From NCBI GenBank assembly GCA_964347835.1, contig CAYFZR010000064.1:1-26502 (forward strand): a stretch of DNA of 26,502 bases, given 5' to 3'. The notes beneath the pieces were generated by a model. It saw only the letters and a program-made list of their open reading frames with translations. It was not told the DNA's origin and did not search any database. The first letter of the stretch is position 1. Every line of letters begins with the position of its first letter. The translations under genes were made by a program, and so were the position numbers. Source of the DNA: CAYFZR01 sp964347835 [NCBI: uncultured archaeon]. Lineage in GTDB: Archaea > CAYFZR01. Below, in pieces: positions 7,778-15,884 of the stretch.

Positions 7778-9571
7778 TTAAAATTTCCTAATTCCTTGTC
7801 TTGTAAGGTCAATCATTAATTTTAATAAATCTTTCCTATTTTTTACTTGATTAACATCAAAATCTGCTTCTTTAAGATCATATCCGGTTTGGCTCTCCGT
7901 CTCTACCTCGATGAACGATAACAAGTGCTTTTTTGCGAGATCGATGAATTCGTTTTTTATTTTGTGCCAGTTGTGTATCTGTCCATCAGAAAGCATGATG
8001 ATAATGTTTCCTTCCCCCTCAAGTTCGCTTTTAATAGTATCTATATCAAGGATGGTATTCCCAAATTGTGGGTTTAATGCGAGTTTTTTTATCTCAGATA
8101 TCCGCGAATATGTTTTCCATCCAGTTTTAAGGGTTTTGTCCGAGAAGTTTATCAGATTATATCTAACGTAAGGGGCTATTCCATATGATTGAATGTACTT
8201 GATTATTCCGTAGAGCCCTAACAGCGCGTGGTGATACCTGCTATCATCGCCCCATTCGACGATACTTTCTCTCTTCTGAAGAATATCGAGGTACTTGCTC
8301 TCATCTCCGATTTGAACGATGCTAGCGTCTTCTATATCTTCTTCCATGCTGCCAGATGTGTCTATTATGAAACAGAAGTCTGGCATCCTTCCAAAGCCAG
8401 ATTTAGCAGGTACGCTTAAAGAGTAATCAAATCTTGGAACCTGAAAGTTTATCGGCCTGTTTATCCTATGCTTGAAAGGACTGTCGGGATCGGGTATGAG
8501 TTTCCTGAAAACAATCCTTTCCGGATCATCCCTTTCCTTTTCAAATTTCTTGAAGCAGTATTTCATCACCGGCAAGCCAAAACCTTCGCCAGCACCTTCT
8601 GCCTTTATGAATATTCTGGAGGAGAGGGCATCATATAATAGATCCAAGAACTCAAATTTGTCCATGTAGTCAGGAATTTGTCTTTCTATATCATCTGAGG
8701 GTTTTTTTGACTTCTTATATATCTTCAATACAAGTTCTTTCTTGATTCTTGGAACATCCATCATCTTCTCAAAACTACTCTCAGGACCAAGAGATAAGTG
8801 CGTAAATCTCTCCTCTATCAAACTAGCCATATGAAAGGCAAAGGTATAACTCTTGTATGGCCAGTCCTTCTTGTAGGAAAGGACATAGGCGTTTTCCTCT
8901 ATATTATCAGTAAGTCCTAATTCCTTGGTAATTTTATTTATAACATCATCTACTCTCTTATCATCTGAAAAGAATTCTTTTAATAAGAGATAATCCCATT
9001 CTCCCCCCCACAATCTAAGATTTAGCTTAACAAGCGCCTCATAAAAAGGATCAAATCCGTCGTTATTCCATGCCTTGTCGTAATAGAAAATGACTTGCCC
9101 GGCATGGGGAGGATAGAAAAGCCTTGCGAGCGAATTCGCAACAAGATCTTCAAATGCATTCGCGATGTAGTTTTGTCCTTTTTCTATCTCTCTGAATTTC
9201 AGGGCTTTAGTAACGGAATCAAGAATATCGCTGTGGTAAATGATATCCGTTGGACAACCGTTTAATTTTATTCCATTGTATTCTAAATTGTATTTCCAAT
9301 GAAAAATCTCATGTGTCAGGAGATCCCTCGATACGATAAAAGAGAGATCATTATGATCAAGTCCATTCTTTGACAGATATTCTTTTACGCTGCGGTTAAT
9401 CCCCCACTCTGGATTTATATCGATTTTTATGTTCCACCTGTAATCAATACTTGAATCTATGTTCCCTCTTTCTGTAAGGATATAATTGACTCTTACCCCT
9501 CCACCAATCATACCGAGTTCTTTGTTCTTAAAATTCCTTAGTCTATGTACTAGATCCATTTTCTTCTCCAT
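7778..9571 (-). CDS. HExxH putative metallopeptidase + VWA domain protein (DUF2201-like)
   Basis: A 597-residue two-part protein. The N-terminal part has a zincin motif HEIFH (His87, Glu88, His91) and, about 50 residues on, ANAFED (Glu141), which could be the third ligand. This layout resembles the metallopeptidase-like domain that accompanies VWA domains in DUF2201-type proteins. The C-terminal VWA domain starts near residue 397 with a full MIDAS motif DTSGS (404-408), preceded by PDFCFII. It continues with IIMLSDGQIHNW. Such proteins work with MoxR-type AAA+ ATPases, and that ATPase is directly upstream with stop and start sharing one base (TAATG). An ATG at 9559 has a better ribosome binding site (GGAG, 6 nt spacing), so the protein may begin four residues later. 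Whether the peptidase part cleaves anything is unknown. Confidence 0.82.
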   Translation of the reverse strand: MEKKMDLVHRLRNFKNKELGMIGGGVRVNYILTERGNIDSSIDYRWNIKIDINPEWGINRSVKEYLSKNGLDHNDLSFIVSRDLLTHEIFHWKYNLEYNGIKLNGCPTDIIYHSDILDSVTKALKFREIEKGQNYIANAFEDLVANSLARLFYPPHAGQVIFYYDKAWNNDGFDPFYEALVKLNLRLWGGEWDYLLLKEFFSDDKRVDDVINKITKELGLTDNIEENAYVLSYKKDWPYKSYTFAFHMASLIEERFTHLSLGPESSFEKMMDVPRIKKELVLKIYKKSKKPSDDIERQIPDYMDKFEFLDLLYDALSSRIFIKAEGAGEGFGLPVMKYCFKKFEKERDDPERIVFRKLIPDPDSPFKHRINRPINFQVPRFDYSLSVPAKSGFGRMPDFCFIIDTSGSMEEDIEDASIVQIGDESKYLDILQKRESIVEWGDDSRYHHALLGLYGIIKYIQSYGIAPYVRYNLINFSDKTLKTGWKTYSRISEIKKLALNPQFGNTILDIDTIKSELEGEGNIIIMLSDGQIHNWHKIKNEFIDLAKKHLLSFIEVETESQTGYDLKEADFDVNQVKNRKDLLKLMIDLTRQGIRKF

Positions 9572-10893
9572 TATAGGTCAACAAGTACTTTTAATATCGG
9601 ATATCTTTTAATAAGCGCAATGTACTCTTCCTCGGTTTTCTTGCTGAGATCACCATGCTTTTGCGCGATATTGTTTATTTCTCGGAAAATATCTCCACAA
9701 AATTCCCATTCCTGATCTAGTTTATCTAAGGTTCCCGTACCCAACCTTCCCTTTGCAGAATCTAAAAACGTCTCTTCTATCAGTCCTCTCCTCTCATCGA
9801 AGCCCTCTTGAAACTTCCTTGTAAGATCTAATATGGCCAAACTAGGGTTACAGCAGTACTCTCTCCTGACCCAGTAGTCGTCTACTATATTCGAGTGCGG
9901 TGCTATTATCTTGAAGGCCTCGAAAACATCTTTATAAGAAACAACACCATCAGCATTGCCTTTTGCTCCTGCAACAACTTTTAATCCACACACGAATTTT
10001 TTCAATGCTTTTTCGCTCCTTACGGACAAAGGCCTAATGTAGCCGCAACCTTCACCGAGTCTAAAACAACCCTCACATATTTCTGGAATCGCGTTTGGTA
10101 TCATACGTTTACTTTTTGTTCCGTATGATTTTTCTGGTAAACAATAATCTAGACCATCTCTGAGAAAACTGAGAGCCAAATAAGCAGAAATATCCATTTC
10201 CATATCGTTTAGAAGATTTTTTATCTCTATAATATCATCAAGATGGTCTTCCCTTCTGGAATCAAGTATTATGGGGTCTGTATCTGATAGCAGTATCTCA
10301 AGATTATCCTTTGTATCAGGAGGATGGTTATCCATATCTAATACGATATGAAACCTATCTGTAAGTCCCGGATCAACGTCAAAAGTTCCGTAATATCTTC
10401 CATCGCCTATGTTGGCAGAGGCTACAACAACATGATAATCTCTGTATCCTAAAGGTATTCTATTACCCTTTCCGGTCTCGATGTAACCGTCGAACATGTT
10501 GAAGAACTGGTTCTGCGTAATGCTAGGAGCCCTATTGATCTCGTCTATTAAAACAAGAGGAATCGTAATCGCAGGAGTCAATTCTTTCTCCAGTTTGTCA
10601 AGATTAAATTTTTCATATATTTCCTTAGGATCAGAGTCAGGTCTCGCCCTTAGATAGACTGAGTTTCCTCCAAACCAATTATTCGCAACATCGTTCATTA
10701 ACTGAGTCTTTCCTTCTCCGCGCTCACTACAGAGCAAGATATTTAGCCTGCTTATCATGGCTGCCTTTAATATGTCTTCGATTATTAGTGGTAAACCGTC
10801 TATTTCGACTACCATGCTATTGTTTCTGTAGATCTCGAGTTTCGGAAGTTTCTTTACTCTTTCAACCATGTCCTGATACGTAATATGCTGCAT
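9571..10893 (-). CDS. MoxR-like AAA+ ATPase
   Basis: A 440-residue AAA+ ATPase of the MoxR/helix-2-insert type, expected to remodel a client together with the VWA protein encoded next. Walker A reads SERGEGKT (57-64). Walker B is LVLIDEIN (113-120), followed by RAPSITQNQFFNMFDGYIETG, typical of MoxR and Mg-chelatase I relatives. Sensor 1 is VVASAN, and the arginine-finger region reads DPGLTDRF. The C-terminal part has a Cys group EICEGCFRLGEGCG and a later EYCCNP. The first is unusual for MoxR and could bind a metal. ATG 10893 has GTAGGA just before it. A 21-nt palindrome lies 19-39 nt upstream. Confidence 0.88.
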   Translation of the reverse strand: MQHITYQDMVERVKKLPKLEIYRNNSMVVEIDGLPLIIEDILKAAMISRLNILLCSERGEGKTQLMNDVANNWFGGNSVYLRARPDSDPKEIYEKFNLDKLEKELTPAITIPLVLIDEINRAPSITQNQFFNMFDGYIETGKGNRIPLGYRDYHVVVASANIGDGRYYGTFDVDPGLTDRFHIVLDMDNHPPDTKDNLEILLSDTDPIILDSRREDHLDDIIEIKNLLNDMEMDISAYLALSFLRDGLDYCLPEKSYGTKSKRMIPNAIPEICEGCFRLGEGCGYIRPLSVRSEKALKKFVCGLKVVAGAKGNADGVVSYKDVFEAFKIIAPHSNIVDDYWVRREYCCNPSLAILDLTRKFQEGFDERRGLIEETFLDSAKGRLGTGTLDKLDQEWEFCGDIFREINNIAQKHGDLSKKTEEEYIALIKRYPILKVLVDL

Positions 10894-10911
10894 TCCTACA
10901 CCAGTCTTTAT

Positions 10912-10932
10912 TTAAATAATACTATTATTTAA
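10912..10932. repeat. 21-nt perfect palindrome, candidate operator of AAA+/VWA operon
   Basis: Arms TTAAATAATA (10912-10921) and TATTATTTAA (10923-10932) are exact reverse complements around one central C. The element lies 19-39 nt upstream of the AAA+ ATG, where a TATA box or start-site operator would be. AT-rich symmetry could also be an extended TATA region by chance. Confidence 0.4.
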
Positions 10933-11092
10933 CCTGATGGTCTTAAAAATGCTGGTGCATCGTATTTTATATCAAATGTTTTTATCTCTACAGGTACTAC
11001 GAGACCTAAGTTCGCTTCTTGAATGTTAAGAAAGAAAGTGAAGAGAAACTCATTCATAAGGTTTTTTTACTATAAAAGTCGAAGTAGGAACC

Positions 11093-11251
11093 ATGACATA
11101 CTGGATCTGTATTACCTGTAGACACACATACAAGGCTGAGACTCGGAAAGATAAATGCCCTGAATGCGGCGCGCCAGAAGATATGCAAGGGAAGTTGCCG
11201 GAAACAACGCTTTTTGAGATGATAGCGGAATGGAAAATGGATGAGCACTGA
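11093..11251 (+). CDS. Small rubredoxin-like / zinc-ribbon protein (52 aa)
   Basis: A 52-residue frame starts MTYWICITCRHTYKAETR and has two knuckles, Cys6-x2-Cys9 and Cys22-Pro-x-Cys25-Gly, a rubredoxin or zinc-ribbon layout. Rubredoxins have an aromatic-rich N-terminus and CP-x-CG second knuckle as seen here, but the loop between knuckles (12 residues) is shorter than the usual ~29. Simple zinc binding or a short rubrerythrin-type rubredoxin domain is therefore more likely than a classical rubredoxin. AAGTAGGA precedes the ATG. A TATA-like box at 11070-11078 seems too close to the ATG to serve it. It is divergent from the AAA+ operon and stands alone. A frame on the opposite strand is its shadow. 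Confidence 0.72.
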   Translation: MTYWICITCRHTYKAETRKDKCPECGAPEDMQGKLPETTLFEMIAEWKMDEH

Positions 11252-11349
11252 AGGCAACATTACTCTCCGCAACGAATTTTTAAAAATATTATGAATAAAA
11301 AAATTTGATATGCGAGCGTTATACTTCTTCTCGCAAATTCCAAGAATTT

Positions 11350-11619
11350 CTATACTTCCATTGGTTCTTCATCGCAATTTGGACAGTAGGGAGTAGGTAC
11401 TCTGTGTCCAGGTCGCATCGGGTGCGGCAGGCTTTTCTCGACGATTAATGCTCCACACTCAGGACACTTATACTTGGCTTCGCCCGGATCTTTTACATAA
11501 CAGACTGTGGCTTTTCTTAGGTACATTTTTCCACATTCGCCACACTTGGCTTCATAAAGATCTGAGATAATAGTTTCCCACCATAAACCTACGTCACAAC
11601 ATTTAGTTGGCGGTTCCAT
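11350..11619 (-). CDS. Small zinc-ribbon protein with three CxxC knuckles (89 aa)
   Basis: A hypothetical 89-residue protein with Cys pairs CGEC (about 26-29), CPEC (about 54-57) and CPNC (about 79-82), plus Cys7-Cys8. The first two pairs can form one zinc ribbon and the last pair with other residues a second site. Proteins like this are often nucleic-acid binding or electron-transfer accessories, but nothing in the sequence settles it. Expression signals are strong: AAGGAGGAG lies 4-5 nt before the ATG, and an AGTATAAAATT box lies at 11656-11666. The B12-radical SAM gene ends 130 nt upstream, so this is probably an independent transcript. Confidence 0.7.
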   Translation of the reverse strand: MEPPTKCCDVGLWWETIISDLYEAKCGECGKMYLRKATVCYVKDPGEAKYKCPECGALIVEKSLPHPMRPGHRVPTPYCPNCDEEPMEV

Positions 11620-11655
11620 ATTACTCCTCCTTTTAGTTTTATTCTTGACATTTGG

Positions 11656-11666
11656 AATTTTATACT
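11656..11666 (-). promoter_or_regulatory. TATA-like box for the 89-aa zinc-ribbon gene
   Basis: On the minus strand AGTATAAAATT sits about 40 nt before the ATG at 11619. This predicts a start near 11636 and a leader of about 17 nt that contains the AAGGAGGAG site. Confidence 0.45.
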
Positions 11667-11749
11667 ACTATAAAAGTTTTGTTGAAGTACTCTTTCTGCT
11701 TTAATGAAGGCTAATTAAAAGCCAAAAACAAAATCCCATGAAGATACTC

Positions 11750-13489
11750 TTAGCCACCGCTCATAAGACCAATTGATTGGTGTAATATATCCTCGAACAT
11801 TTGCATGTAGCCAAAAGGATCTGCTTTTTCATTTATTTTGAATCTATCAACACTCAAATATTCTTCAAAAGTTTCCTTTAGGGCTAATAAGCGGGCATCA
11901 CTCTCATTTGAATTGAGTTTTAATATGTTTTCAACCTCTTTTGCTATACCGTGCCAAGCCTTTATCTTAAAAAGTTCAAAACTCAACATTGCGTTGTCCG
12001 ATGGGTTTTCATATAGGAAGCGATATCTTGCATCAAGGTCTATCATTCTTTCCAAGGATTGAGTTATTAAATTGGTTAAATCTCCTTTGTCTAGGAATTT
12101 TGGCTCATAGCTAAACCATAAATTCCAAGAAGGCATTGTCATGGCGTGATAGTAGTCTTCAAAGTTCTTGAAAACCAATCTGTAACCATATTTCTCGGGA
12201 AAATCAAATGCTAGAGAACCCGGATCTAAAAGTAACATGAAACCAAACTCAGGTTTGACAATAGAGGCTTCATCGCCTTTTTTTATGTATCCATCTAAAT
12301 TAAGCGAGTAGAGTTTTTCCCAAAGATTCCATGTTTCCTTAAAGCTATCATGAGTTTCTTCTGCTAAACTTAACATGAAGAAAATTCCGATGTCTATGTT
12401 GTATTTCTGGCAAAGTTTGGATGTTCTAAGGAGATCATCTGTGGAATAATTTCGCCCATGGGCTCTTCTAACATTTTCAGCACCCGATTCCGGAGAAATT
12501 GTAAGGGCTACTGGAACGCCAATATTGGCTATGGCTTTTAAATACTCTTCATTCGCAGGAACAAAAAGTTCCATGTCCAGACCGTCTACATCGAGCTTTT
12601 CCTTACGAAGGGTTGTAAAAAGATCTTCCCAGTATTTTCTACCTACAATACGGGGGTCTGTAAAGAGAGAAACTTGATCTATGCCCTGTTCCTTTAACTT
12701 GTGAATGTCTTCTACTATTTTTTGAGGACTTCTAAAAGCAGGAATCTCTCTATTCAACAGTTTTTTGTAACCGTAAGATGAGGCTCCACAGGAGGCGCAA
12801 TCGTATATACAACCTCTAGCCAGAGGTACGCACCACCACCTTAAAATGGATCCGTTGGCGACTCGATCCAAAAGTAATTGCTTGGGTTCTATTAAGTCTA
12901 GTCTTGTGAAATCATAATCATCGAGACTATCAACGGGCTTCATGAGAGGATTTATATTAATACTCCCATTTTTATCAAGATAAGTTAGGTTTGGAGTATC
13001 TTCTAAACTCTTAGATCTTTCTATTTTTTCTGTTAACATTAAAAGAGGTATTTCTGCTTCTCCACGAACAACGATATCTACAAAGTTAAACTTCCGAACT
13101 ATTTCGCTGTGAAAGCATGTTGCGGTAAGCCCACCAAGAATTACTGAAGAAGAAGGTCTTATTTCTTTGCATAACCTTGCCACTTCGATGGCGCCGTGAG
13201 AGTGGAGGCACCAATGCAGATCTACGGCATAAATATTTGCTTTAGTATTCTTGATGAATTTATCGACTTCAAAATTCTTATCTGCCAGCATAAACTCTCC
13301 TAAATTGAATATCTTAGCCGTATATCCATTTCGCTCAAGATATTCAGCCATGCTTAAAAGACCGACAGGTATTGTTATGAACTGCGAAGAACTGTAGGGT
13401 ACAGTTCTTGCCATCGCTCCCGGAAACCATACCATTTTTCTGAAATCATATACGGAAGGAGGGTGCAAAAAAACGACATCGTACTTCAT
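11750..13489 (-). CDS. B12-binding domain / radical SAM protein
   Basis: A 579-residue cobalamin-dependent radical SAM enzyme. Residues about 1-150 form the B12-binding Rossmann part (QFITIPVGLLSMAEYLERNGY, AVDLHWCLHSHGAIEVARLCK, VILGGLTATCF, VDIVVRGEAE). It lacks the D-x-H-x-x-G lower-ligand motif, as usual in this class. The radical SAM core follows with Cys227-x3-Cys231-x2-Cys234 (ARGCIYDCASCG), which binds a [4Fe-4S] cluster and SAM. Next come QVSLFTDPRI and a strand with VALTISPESGAENVRRAHGR. The closest recalled group is the archaeal Ta0216-type B12/radical SAM family (TIGR04190), whose reaction I do not know. The gene is divergent from an AMMECR1 gene with starts 54 nt apart, which suggests shared control. 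Confidence 0.87.
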   Translation of the reverse strand: MKYDVVFLHPPSVYDFRKMVWFPGAMARTVPYSSSQFITIPVGLLSMAEYLERNGYTAKIFNLGEFMLADKNFEVDKFIKNTKANIYAVDLHWCLHSHGAIEVARLCKEIRPSSSVILGGLTATCFHSEIVRKFNFVDIVVRGEAEIPLLMLTEKIERSKSLEDTPNLTYLDKNGSININPLMKPVDSLDDYDFTRLDLIEPKQLLLDRVANGSILRWWCVPLARGCIYDCASCGASSYGYKKLLNREIPAFRSPQKIVEDIHKLKEQGIDQVSLFTDPRIVGRKYWEDLFTTLRKEKLDVDGLDMELFVPANEEYLKAIANIGVPVALTISPESGAENVRRAHGRNYSTDDLLRTSKLCQKYNIDIGIFFMLSLAEETHDSFKETWNLWEKLYSLNLDGYIKKGDEASIVKPEFGFMLLLDPGSLAFDFPEKYGYRLVFKNFEDYYHAMTMPSWNLWFSYEPKFLDKGDLTNLITQSLERMIDLDARYRFLYENPSDNAMLSFELFKIKAWHGIAKEVENILKLNSNESDARLLALKETFEEYLSVDRFKINEKADPFGYMQMFEDILHQSIGLMSGG

Positions 13490-13543
13490 GGAGACAAGAT
13501 ATTTAAAGTGGATTATTTAAATTTGGTGCATCGAGGTTTAGAA

Positions 13544-14128
13544 ATGAGTGAAAACTCTCAAAATTTCCTTACAGAGGAAAACAGGCAACTTCTAATAACC
13601 CTTGCCAGAGAAGTACTTAGTGTTTATCTGAAAGATCATCAAAGAATCACCGATCCAGAAGATATTTCTAGCGATTTGAAAGAGAAAATGGGTGTTTTCG
13701 TCACATTGAAAAGGATTGAAGGAGGTATAGAAAAAAGCATCATTTCTATGGGCTACCCTTTGCCTGTAAAACCCCTTTTTGTGGCATTGATCGACTCGGT
13801 TATTGCCTGCGCGACGAGGGCGCGAATGCAAGATCTTATCGATGACCCTGATAGCATAATTCTAGAAATTAGCGTTTTAGGCCGAATAGAAGAAATCCAA
13901 GCAGAGAGGCGCGTTAATTATCCAAAGCAAATTAAAATCGGGCAAGACGGTATTATGGTAGAGAGAGACTTTCAAAGAGCACTTATTCTTCCACAAGTTC
14001 CCGTAGAACATGGATGGGATGAGATAGATCTTCTTAGCGAGACCTGTTTAAAAGCAGGACTCTCTCCTGATGCTTGGCTCGAAAATGATACGAGAATATA
14101 CAAGTTTAGAGCGAAGATTTTTAGATGA
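13544..14128 (+). CDS. AMMECR1 family protein, signature motif degenerate
   Basis: A 194-residue AMMECR1-domain protein. Family features are LTEENRQLLITLAREVL at the N-terminus, GVFVTLKR, IILEISVLG, IKIGQDGIMVERD, and the C-terminal LPQVPVEHGWDEIDLLSETCLKAGLSPDAW. The normally invariant R-G-C-I-G loop is absent: after GVFVTLKRIEGGIEKS the sequence runs IISMGYPLPVKPL. Function may therefore be altered. I chose ATG 13544 because a GAGGT site precedes it and the length then matches the family. The frame is open back to 13463, but that would overlap the divergent radical SAM gene. AMMECR1 proteins are linked to radical SAM and MEMO proteins in the AmmeMemoRadiSam group, and here a B12-radical SAM gene is the divergent neighbour. 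Confidence 0.85.
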   Translation: MSENSQNFLTEENRQLLITLAREVLSVYLKDHQRITDPEDISSDLKEKMGVFVTLKRIEGGIEKSIISMGYPLPVKPLFVALIDSVIACATRARMQDLIDDPDSIILEISVLGRIEEIQAERRVNYPKQIKIGQDGIMVERDFQRALILPQVPVEHGWDEIDLLSETCLKAGLSPDAWLENDTRIYKFRAKIFR

Positions 14129-14129
14129 A

Positions 14130-15353
14130 TCATCCGAACTTTTTAGCTACTTCAAATGCCTTCCTGAACGCCTCGATTTTCATCGCTTCTTCTACTCTTC
14201 CAAGTTCCATTAAAGCAATTCCTTTGCCTACACTCGCCTCTTCGAAATTAGGATCGATCTTCAGAGCCTCGTCAAAAGACTTTAGAGCCTCTTCGTGTCT
14301 CTTAAGTTCCATCAAAGCCATTCCTTTACTGTACCATGCTCCTTCATCTTTTTTTATCTCTAAAATCTTGTCGAAGCATTCGATTGCCTCCTTATGCCTC
14401 CTAAGATCTTGGAGACAAGAACCTTTTAGTCCTAGGGCTTCTATATTATTGGAGTCTATTTCTAAGGCTTTATTCAGGCAAAAGATTGCCTCGTGAGGCA
14501 GATTTTTTCTCAGGAGCTCCATGGCTCCCTCAGTCCAGGTGCTTCCCTCCGGTATGAAGGAGAGAATTACCCCGTGGTAGGTACCTAAAATGTCATCCTT
14601 CCCTTTAAAAAACTCGGGAAAGCCGTGACCTGGTAGAAGATGTTTCACGTCTACTTCCATCAAGATTCTTAGAGAGAAGAGATAATCCTGCAAGTTGCCG
14701 CCCAGTCGATCATCCGGGGTAGGAAGACCAAACGAAAGGACCGTATCACCCGAAAAAAGGGTTTGGGTTTCTTCATGGTATAGACAAAAACAATCGAGGG
14801 TATGACCAGGCGTATGTAATACTTTGAAGTCGAAGCCACTTAGATTTATCGTATCCCCGGTATCTACTCCAGTTACCTTTCCTCCTTTACCCATTCGCTC
14901 TAACGCTACCGCAAGCGCTCCTGTAGACATCGACTTGTGAACAATAACTTCGAAATCTTTAAATGTGCCGTAGCGAGTTATGAGTTCCATCAAGCCTAAT
15001 GTATGGTCGTTATGGGCGTGAGTTAACACGATTTTCTTTATGTCTTCTACCTTAAAACCTAAATCGAACAATTCAAAGAAAGCATAGATATCGTTGCCCG
15101 TGTCGAATAAGGTTAAATAATCACCCTTTATAAGATATATGTTTGACGACTCTTCATAACCCTCTAAAAACCAAATATAAGAAAAAAAAGGGTCCGCCAA
15201 ATTGGCGTCCAAATCTATTAGTTTTATCCAGGTTTTGCCCCTTTCCTCAGCAATTTCTTCTTCTATTCTTTTCCATTTTTCCTCTGGAGGCTCATCCATC
15301 CTCATCCAGGAGAATATTCCGTCTCCTCTATCAGGTTCTCTCTTATTCGCCAC
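14130..15353 (-). CDS. Metallo-beta-lactamase-fold hydrolase with C-terminal TPR repeats
   Basis: A 407-residue protein. A charged N-terminal stretch of 40 residues is followed by an MBL-fold domain (about 45-270) with the metal motif H-A-H-N-D-H (112-117). The later ligands are in TPGHTLDCFCLYHEETQTLFSGDTV and LLPGHGFPE, fitting a glyoxalase II/RNase-like two-metal hydrolase, possibly a thioester hydrolase. The C-terminal 130 residues are three to four TPR units (ALKSFDEALKIDPNFEEA type), a protein-binding scaffold. Start GTG 15353 has CAGGTAG six nt upstream and lies 18 nt after the 140-aa gene, so the two are co-transcribed. A paralogue at 20993-22132 has a nearly identical C-terminal end. 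The substrate is unknown; a link to the CoA-transferase block is suggested by position only. Confidence 0.85.
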   Translation of the reverse strand: MANKREPDRGDGIFSWMRMDEPPEEKWKRIEEEIAEERGKTWIKLIDLDANLADPFFSYIWFLEGYEESSNIYLIKGDYLTLFDTGNDIYAFFELFDLGFKVEDIKKIVLTHAHNDHTLGLMELITRYGTFKDFEVIVHKSMSTGALAVALERMGKGGKVTGVDTGDTINLSGFDFKVLHTPGHTLDCFCLYHEETQTLFSGDTVLSFGLPTPDDRLGGNLQDYLFSLRILMEVDVKHLLPGHGFPEFFKGKDDILGTYHGVILSFIPEGSTWTEGAMELLRKNLPHEAIFCLNKALEIDSNNIEALGLKGSCLQDLRRHKEAIECFDKILEIKKDEGAWYSKGMALMELKRHEEALKSFDEALKIDPNFEEASVGKGIALMELGRVEEAMKIEAFRKAFEVAKKFG

Positions 15354-15371
15354 TTGATACTACCTGTGTTT

Positions 15372-15794
15372 TTATTCTACGAAAGCAAGTTTGTAAGGCC
15401 AGGACGGATTTTTGATTTTTTCCATCGGCCACATCTGCTCCTTTGTTTCTCCCGGATAGACGTCTTTTCCGCCTATTTTATCGATGGTTACCTCTATGTA
15501 GGTCCAGGCTGTTAGTTTATACTCTGTTATCACCTCTCCAGGAAATACGATGCTCATCCCGCTGTTGTTGGATGTGTTCCACGTGTACTTTTTTTCCGGC
15601 TCTGCCGTGACATTGCCCTCGTAGTCGTAGGTTTTATGGAGAGTTAGATCTACTGGAGTGTTTGTAGGTGGGTTCATTTCTTCGTAGAGCTCTGGAGGCA
15701 TGTAAAACCACACTGCTTGCTCCCCGGTTCTTACGTAACCTCTTACGAGGATGGGGTCGTATCCACAACATATGGTTCGTAGTTTTTGCGGCAT
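15372..15794 (-). CDS. Conserved-looking hypothetical protein, beta-rich, 140 aa
   Basis: Not recognised. The 140 residues have no signal peptide or membrane segment. A Cys9-Cys10 pair lies near the N-terminus (RTICCGYDP). The rest alternates short strands with turns rich in Pro, Asn, Thr and aromatic residues (AVWFYMPPELYEEM, KYTWNTSNNSGMSIVFPGE, AWTYIEVTID, SWPYKLAFVE), suggesting an all-beta single domain. The gene has its own strong promoter layout: CTTATATAAG at 15828-15837 and a perfect palindrome next to it. A GGTGAT ribosome binding site precedes the ATG. It is followed 18 nt later by the MBL-TPR gene. Confidence 0.6.
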   Translation of the reverse strand: MPQKLRTICCGYDPILVRGYVRTGEQAVWFYMPPELYEEMNPPTNTPVDLTLHKTYDYEGNVTAEPEKKYTWNTSNNSGMSIVFPGEVITEYKLTAWTYIEVTIDKIGGKDVYPGETKEQMWPMEKIKNPSWPYKLAFVE

Positions 15795-15827
15795 AGCATA
15801 TCACCGTTCCATGAGTATTACAGTTTA

Positions 15828-15837
15828 CTTATATAAG
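15828..15837 (-). promoter_or_regulatory. TATA box of the 140-aa/MBL-TPR transcript
   Basis: CTTATATAAG, itself palindromic, lies 34-43 nt before the ATG at 15794. It predicts a start near 15807 and a leader just long enough to hold the GGTGAT site. Four nt separate it from the palindrome at 15842-15853. Confidence 0.5.
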
Positions 15838-15841
15838 GTTT

Positions 15842-15853
15842 TCGGTTAACCGA
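15842..15853. promoter_or_regulatory. Perfect palindrome TCGGTTAACCGA, candidate operator
   Basis: A 12-nt perfect palindrome directly upstream of the TATA box of the 140-aa gene, overlapping the expected TFB-recognition position. A bound regulator there would control the 140-aa and MBL-TPR genes. Confidence 0.45.
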
Positions 15854-15884
15854 CATTATCAATAATTAACTTTAGAAAGAGGTT

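Noticed and set aside
11054-11272. 72-codon minus-strand frame
   Set aside because: It lies opposite the zinc-knuckle protein at 11093-11251, which has a ribosome binding site and a sensible metal motif. The antisense product has no features.
14125-14496. Open frame of 123 codons opposite the TPR end of an MBL-TPR gene
   Set aside because: It is the antisense of TPR-coding sequence. A similar frame (21778-22146) appears opposite the paralogue for the same reason. The Ser/Ala/Leu-rich low-complexity product is typical of a shadow frame.
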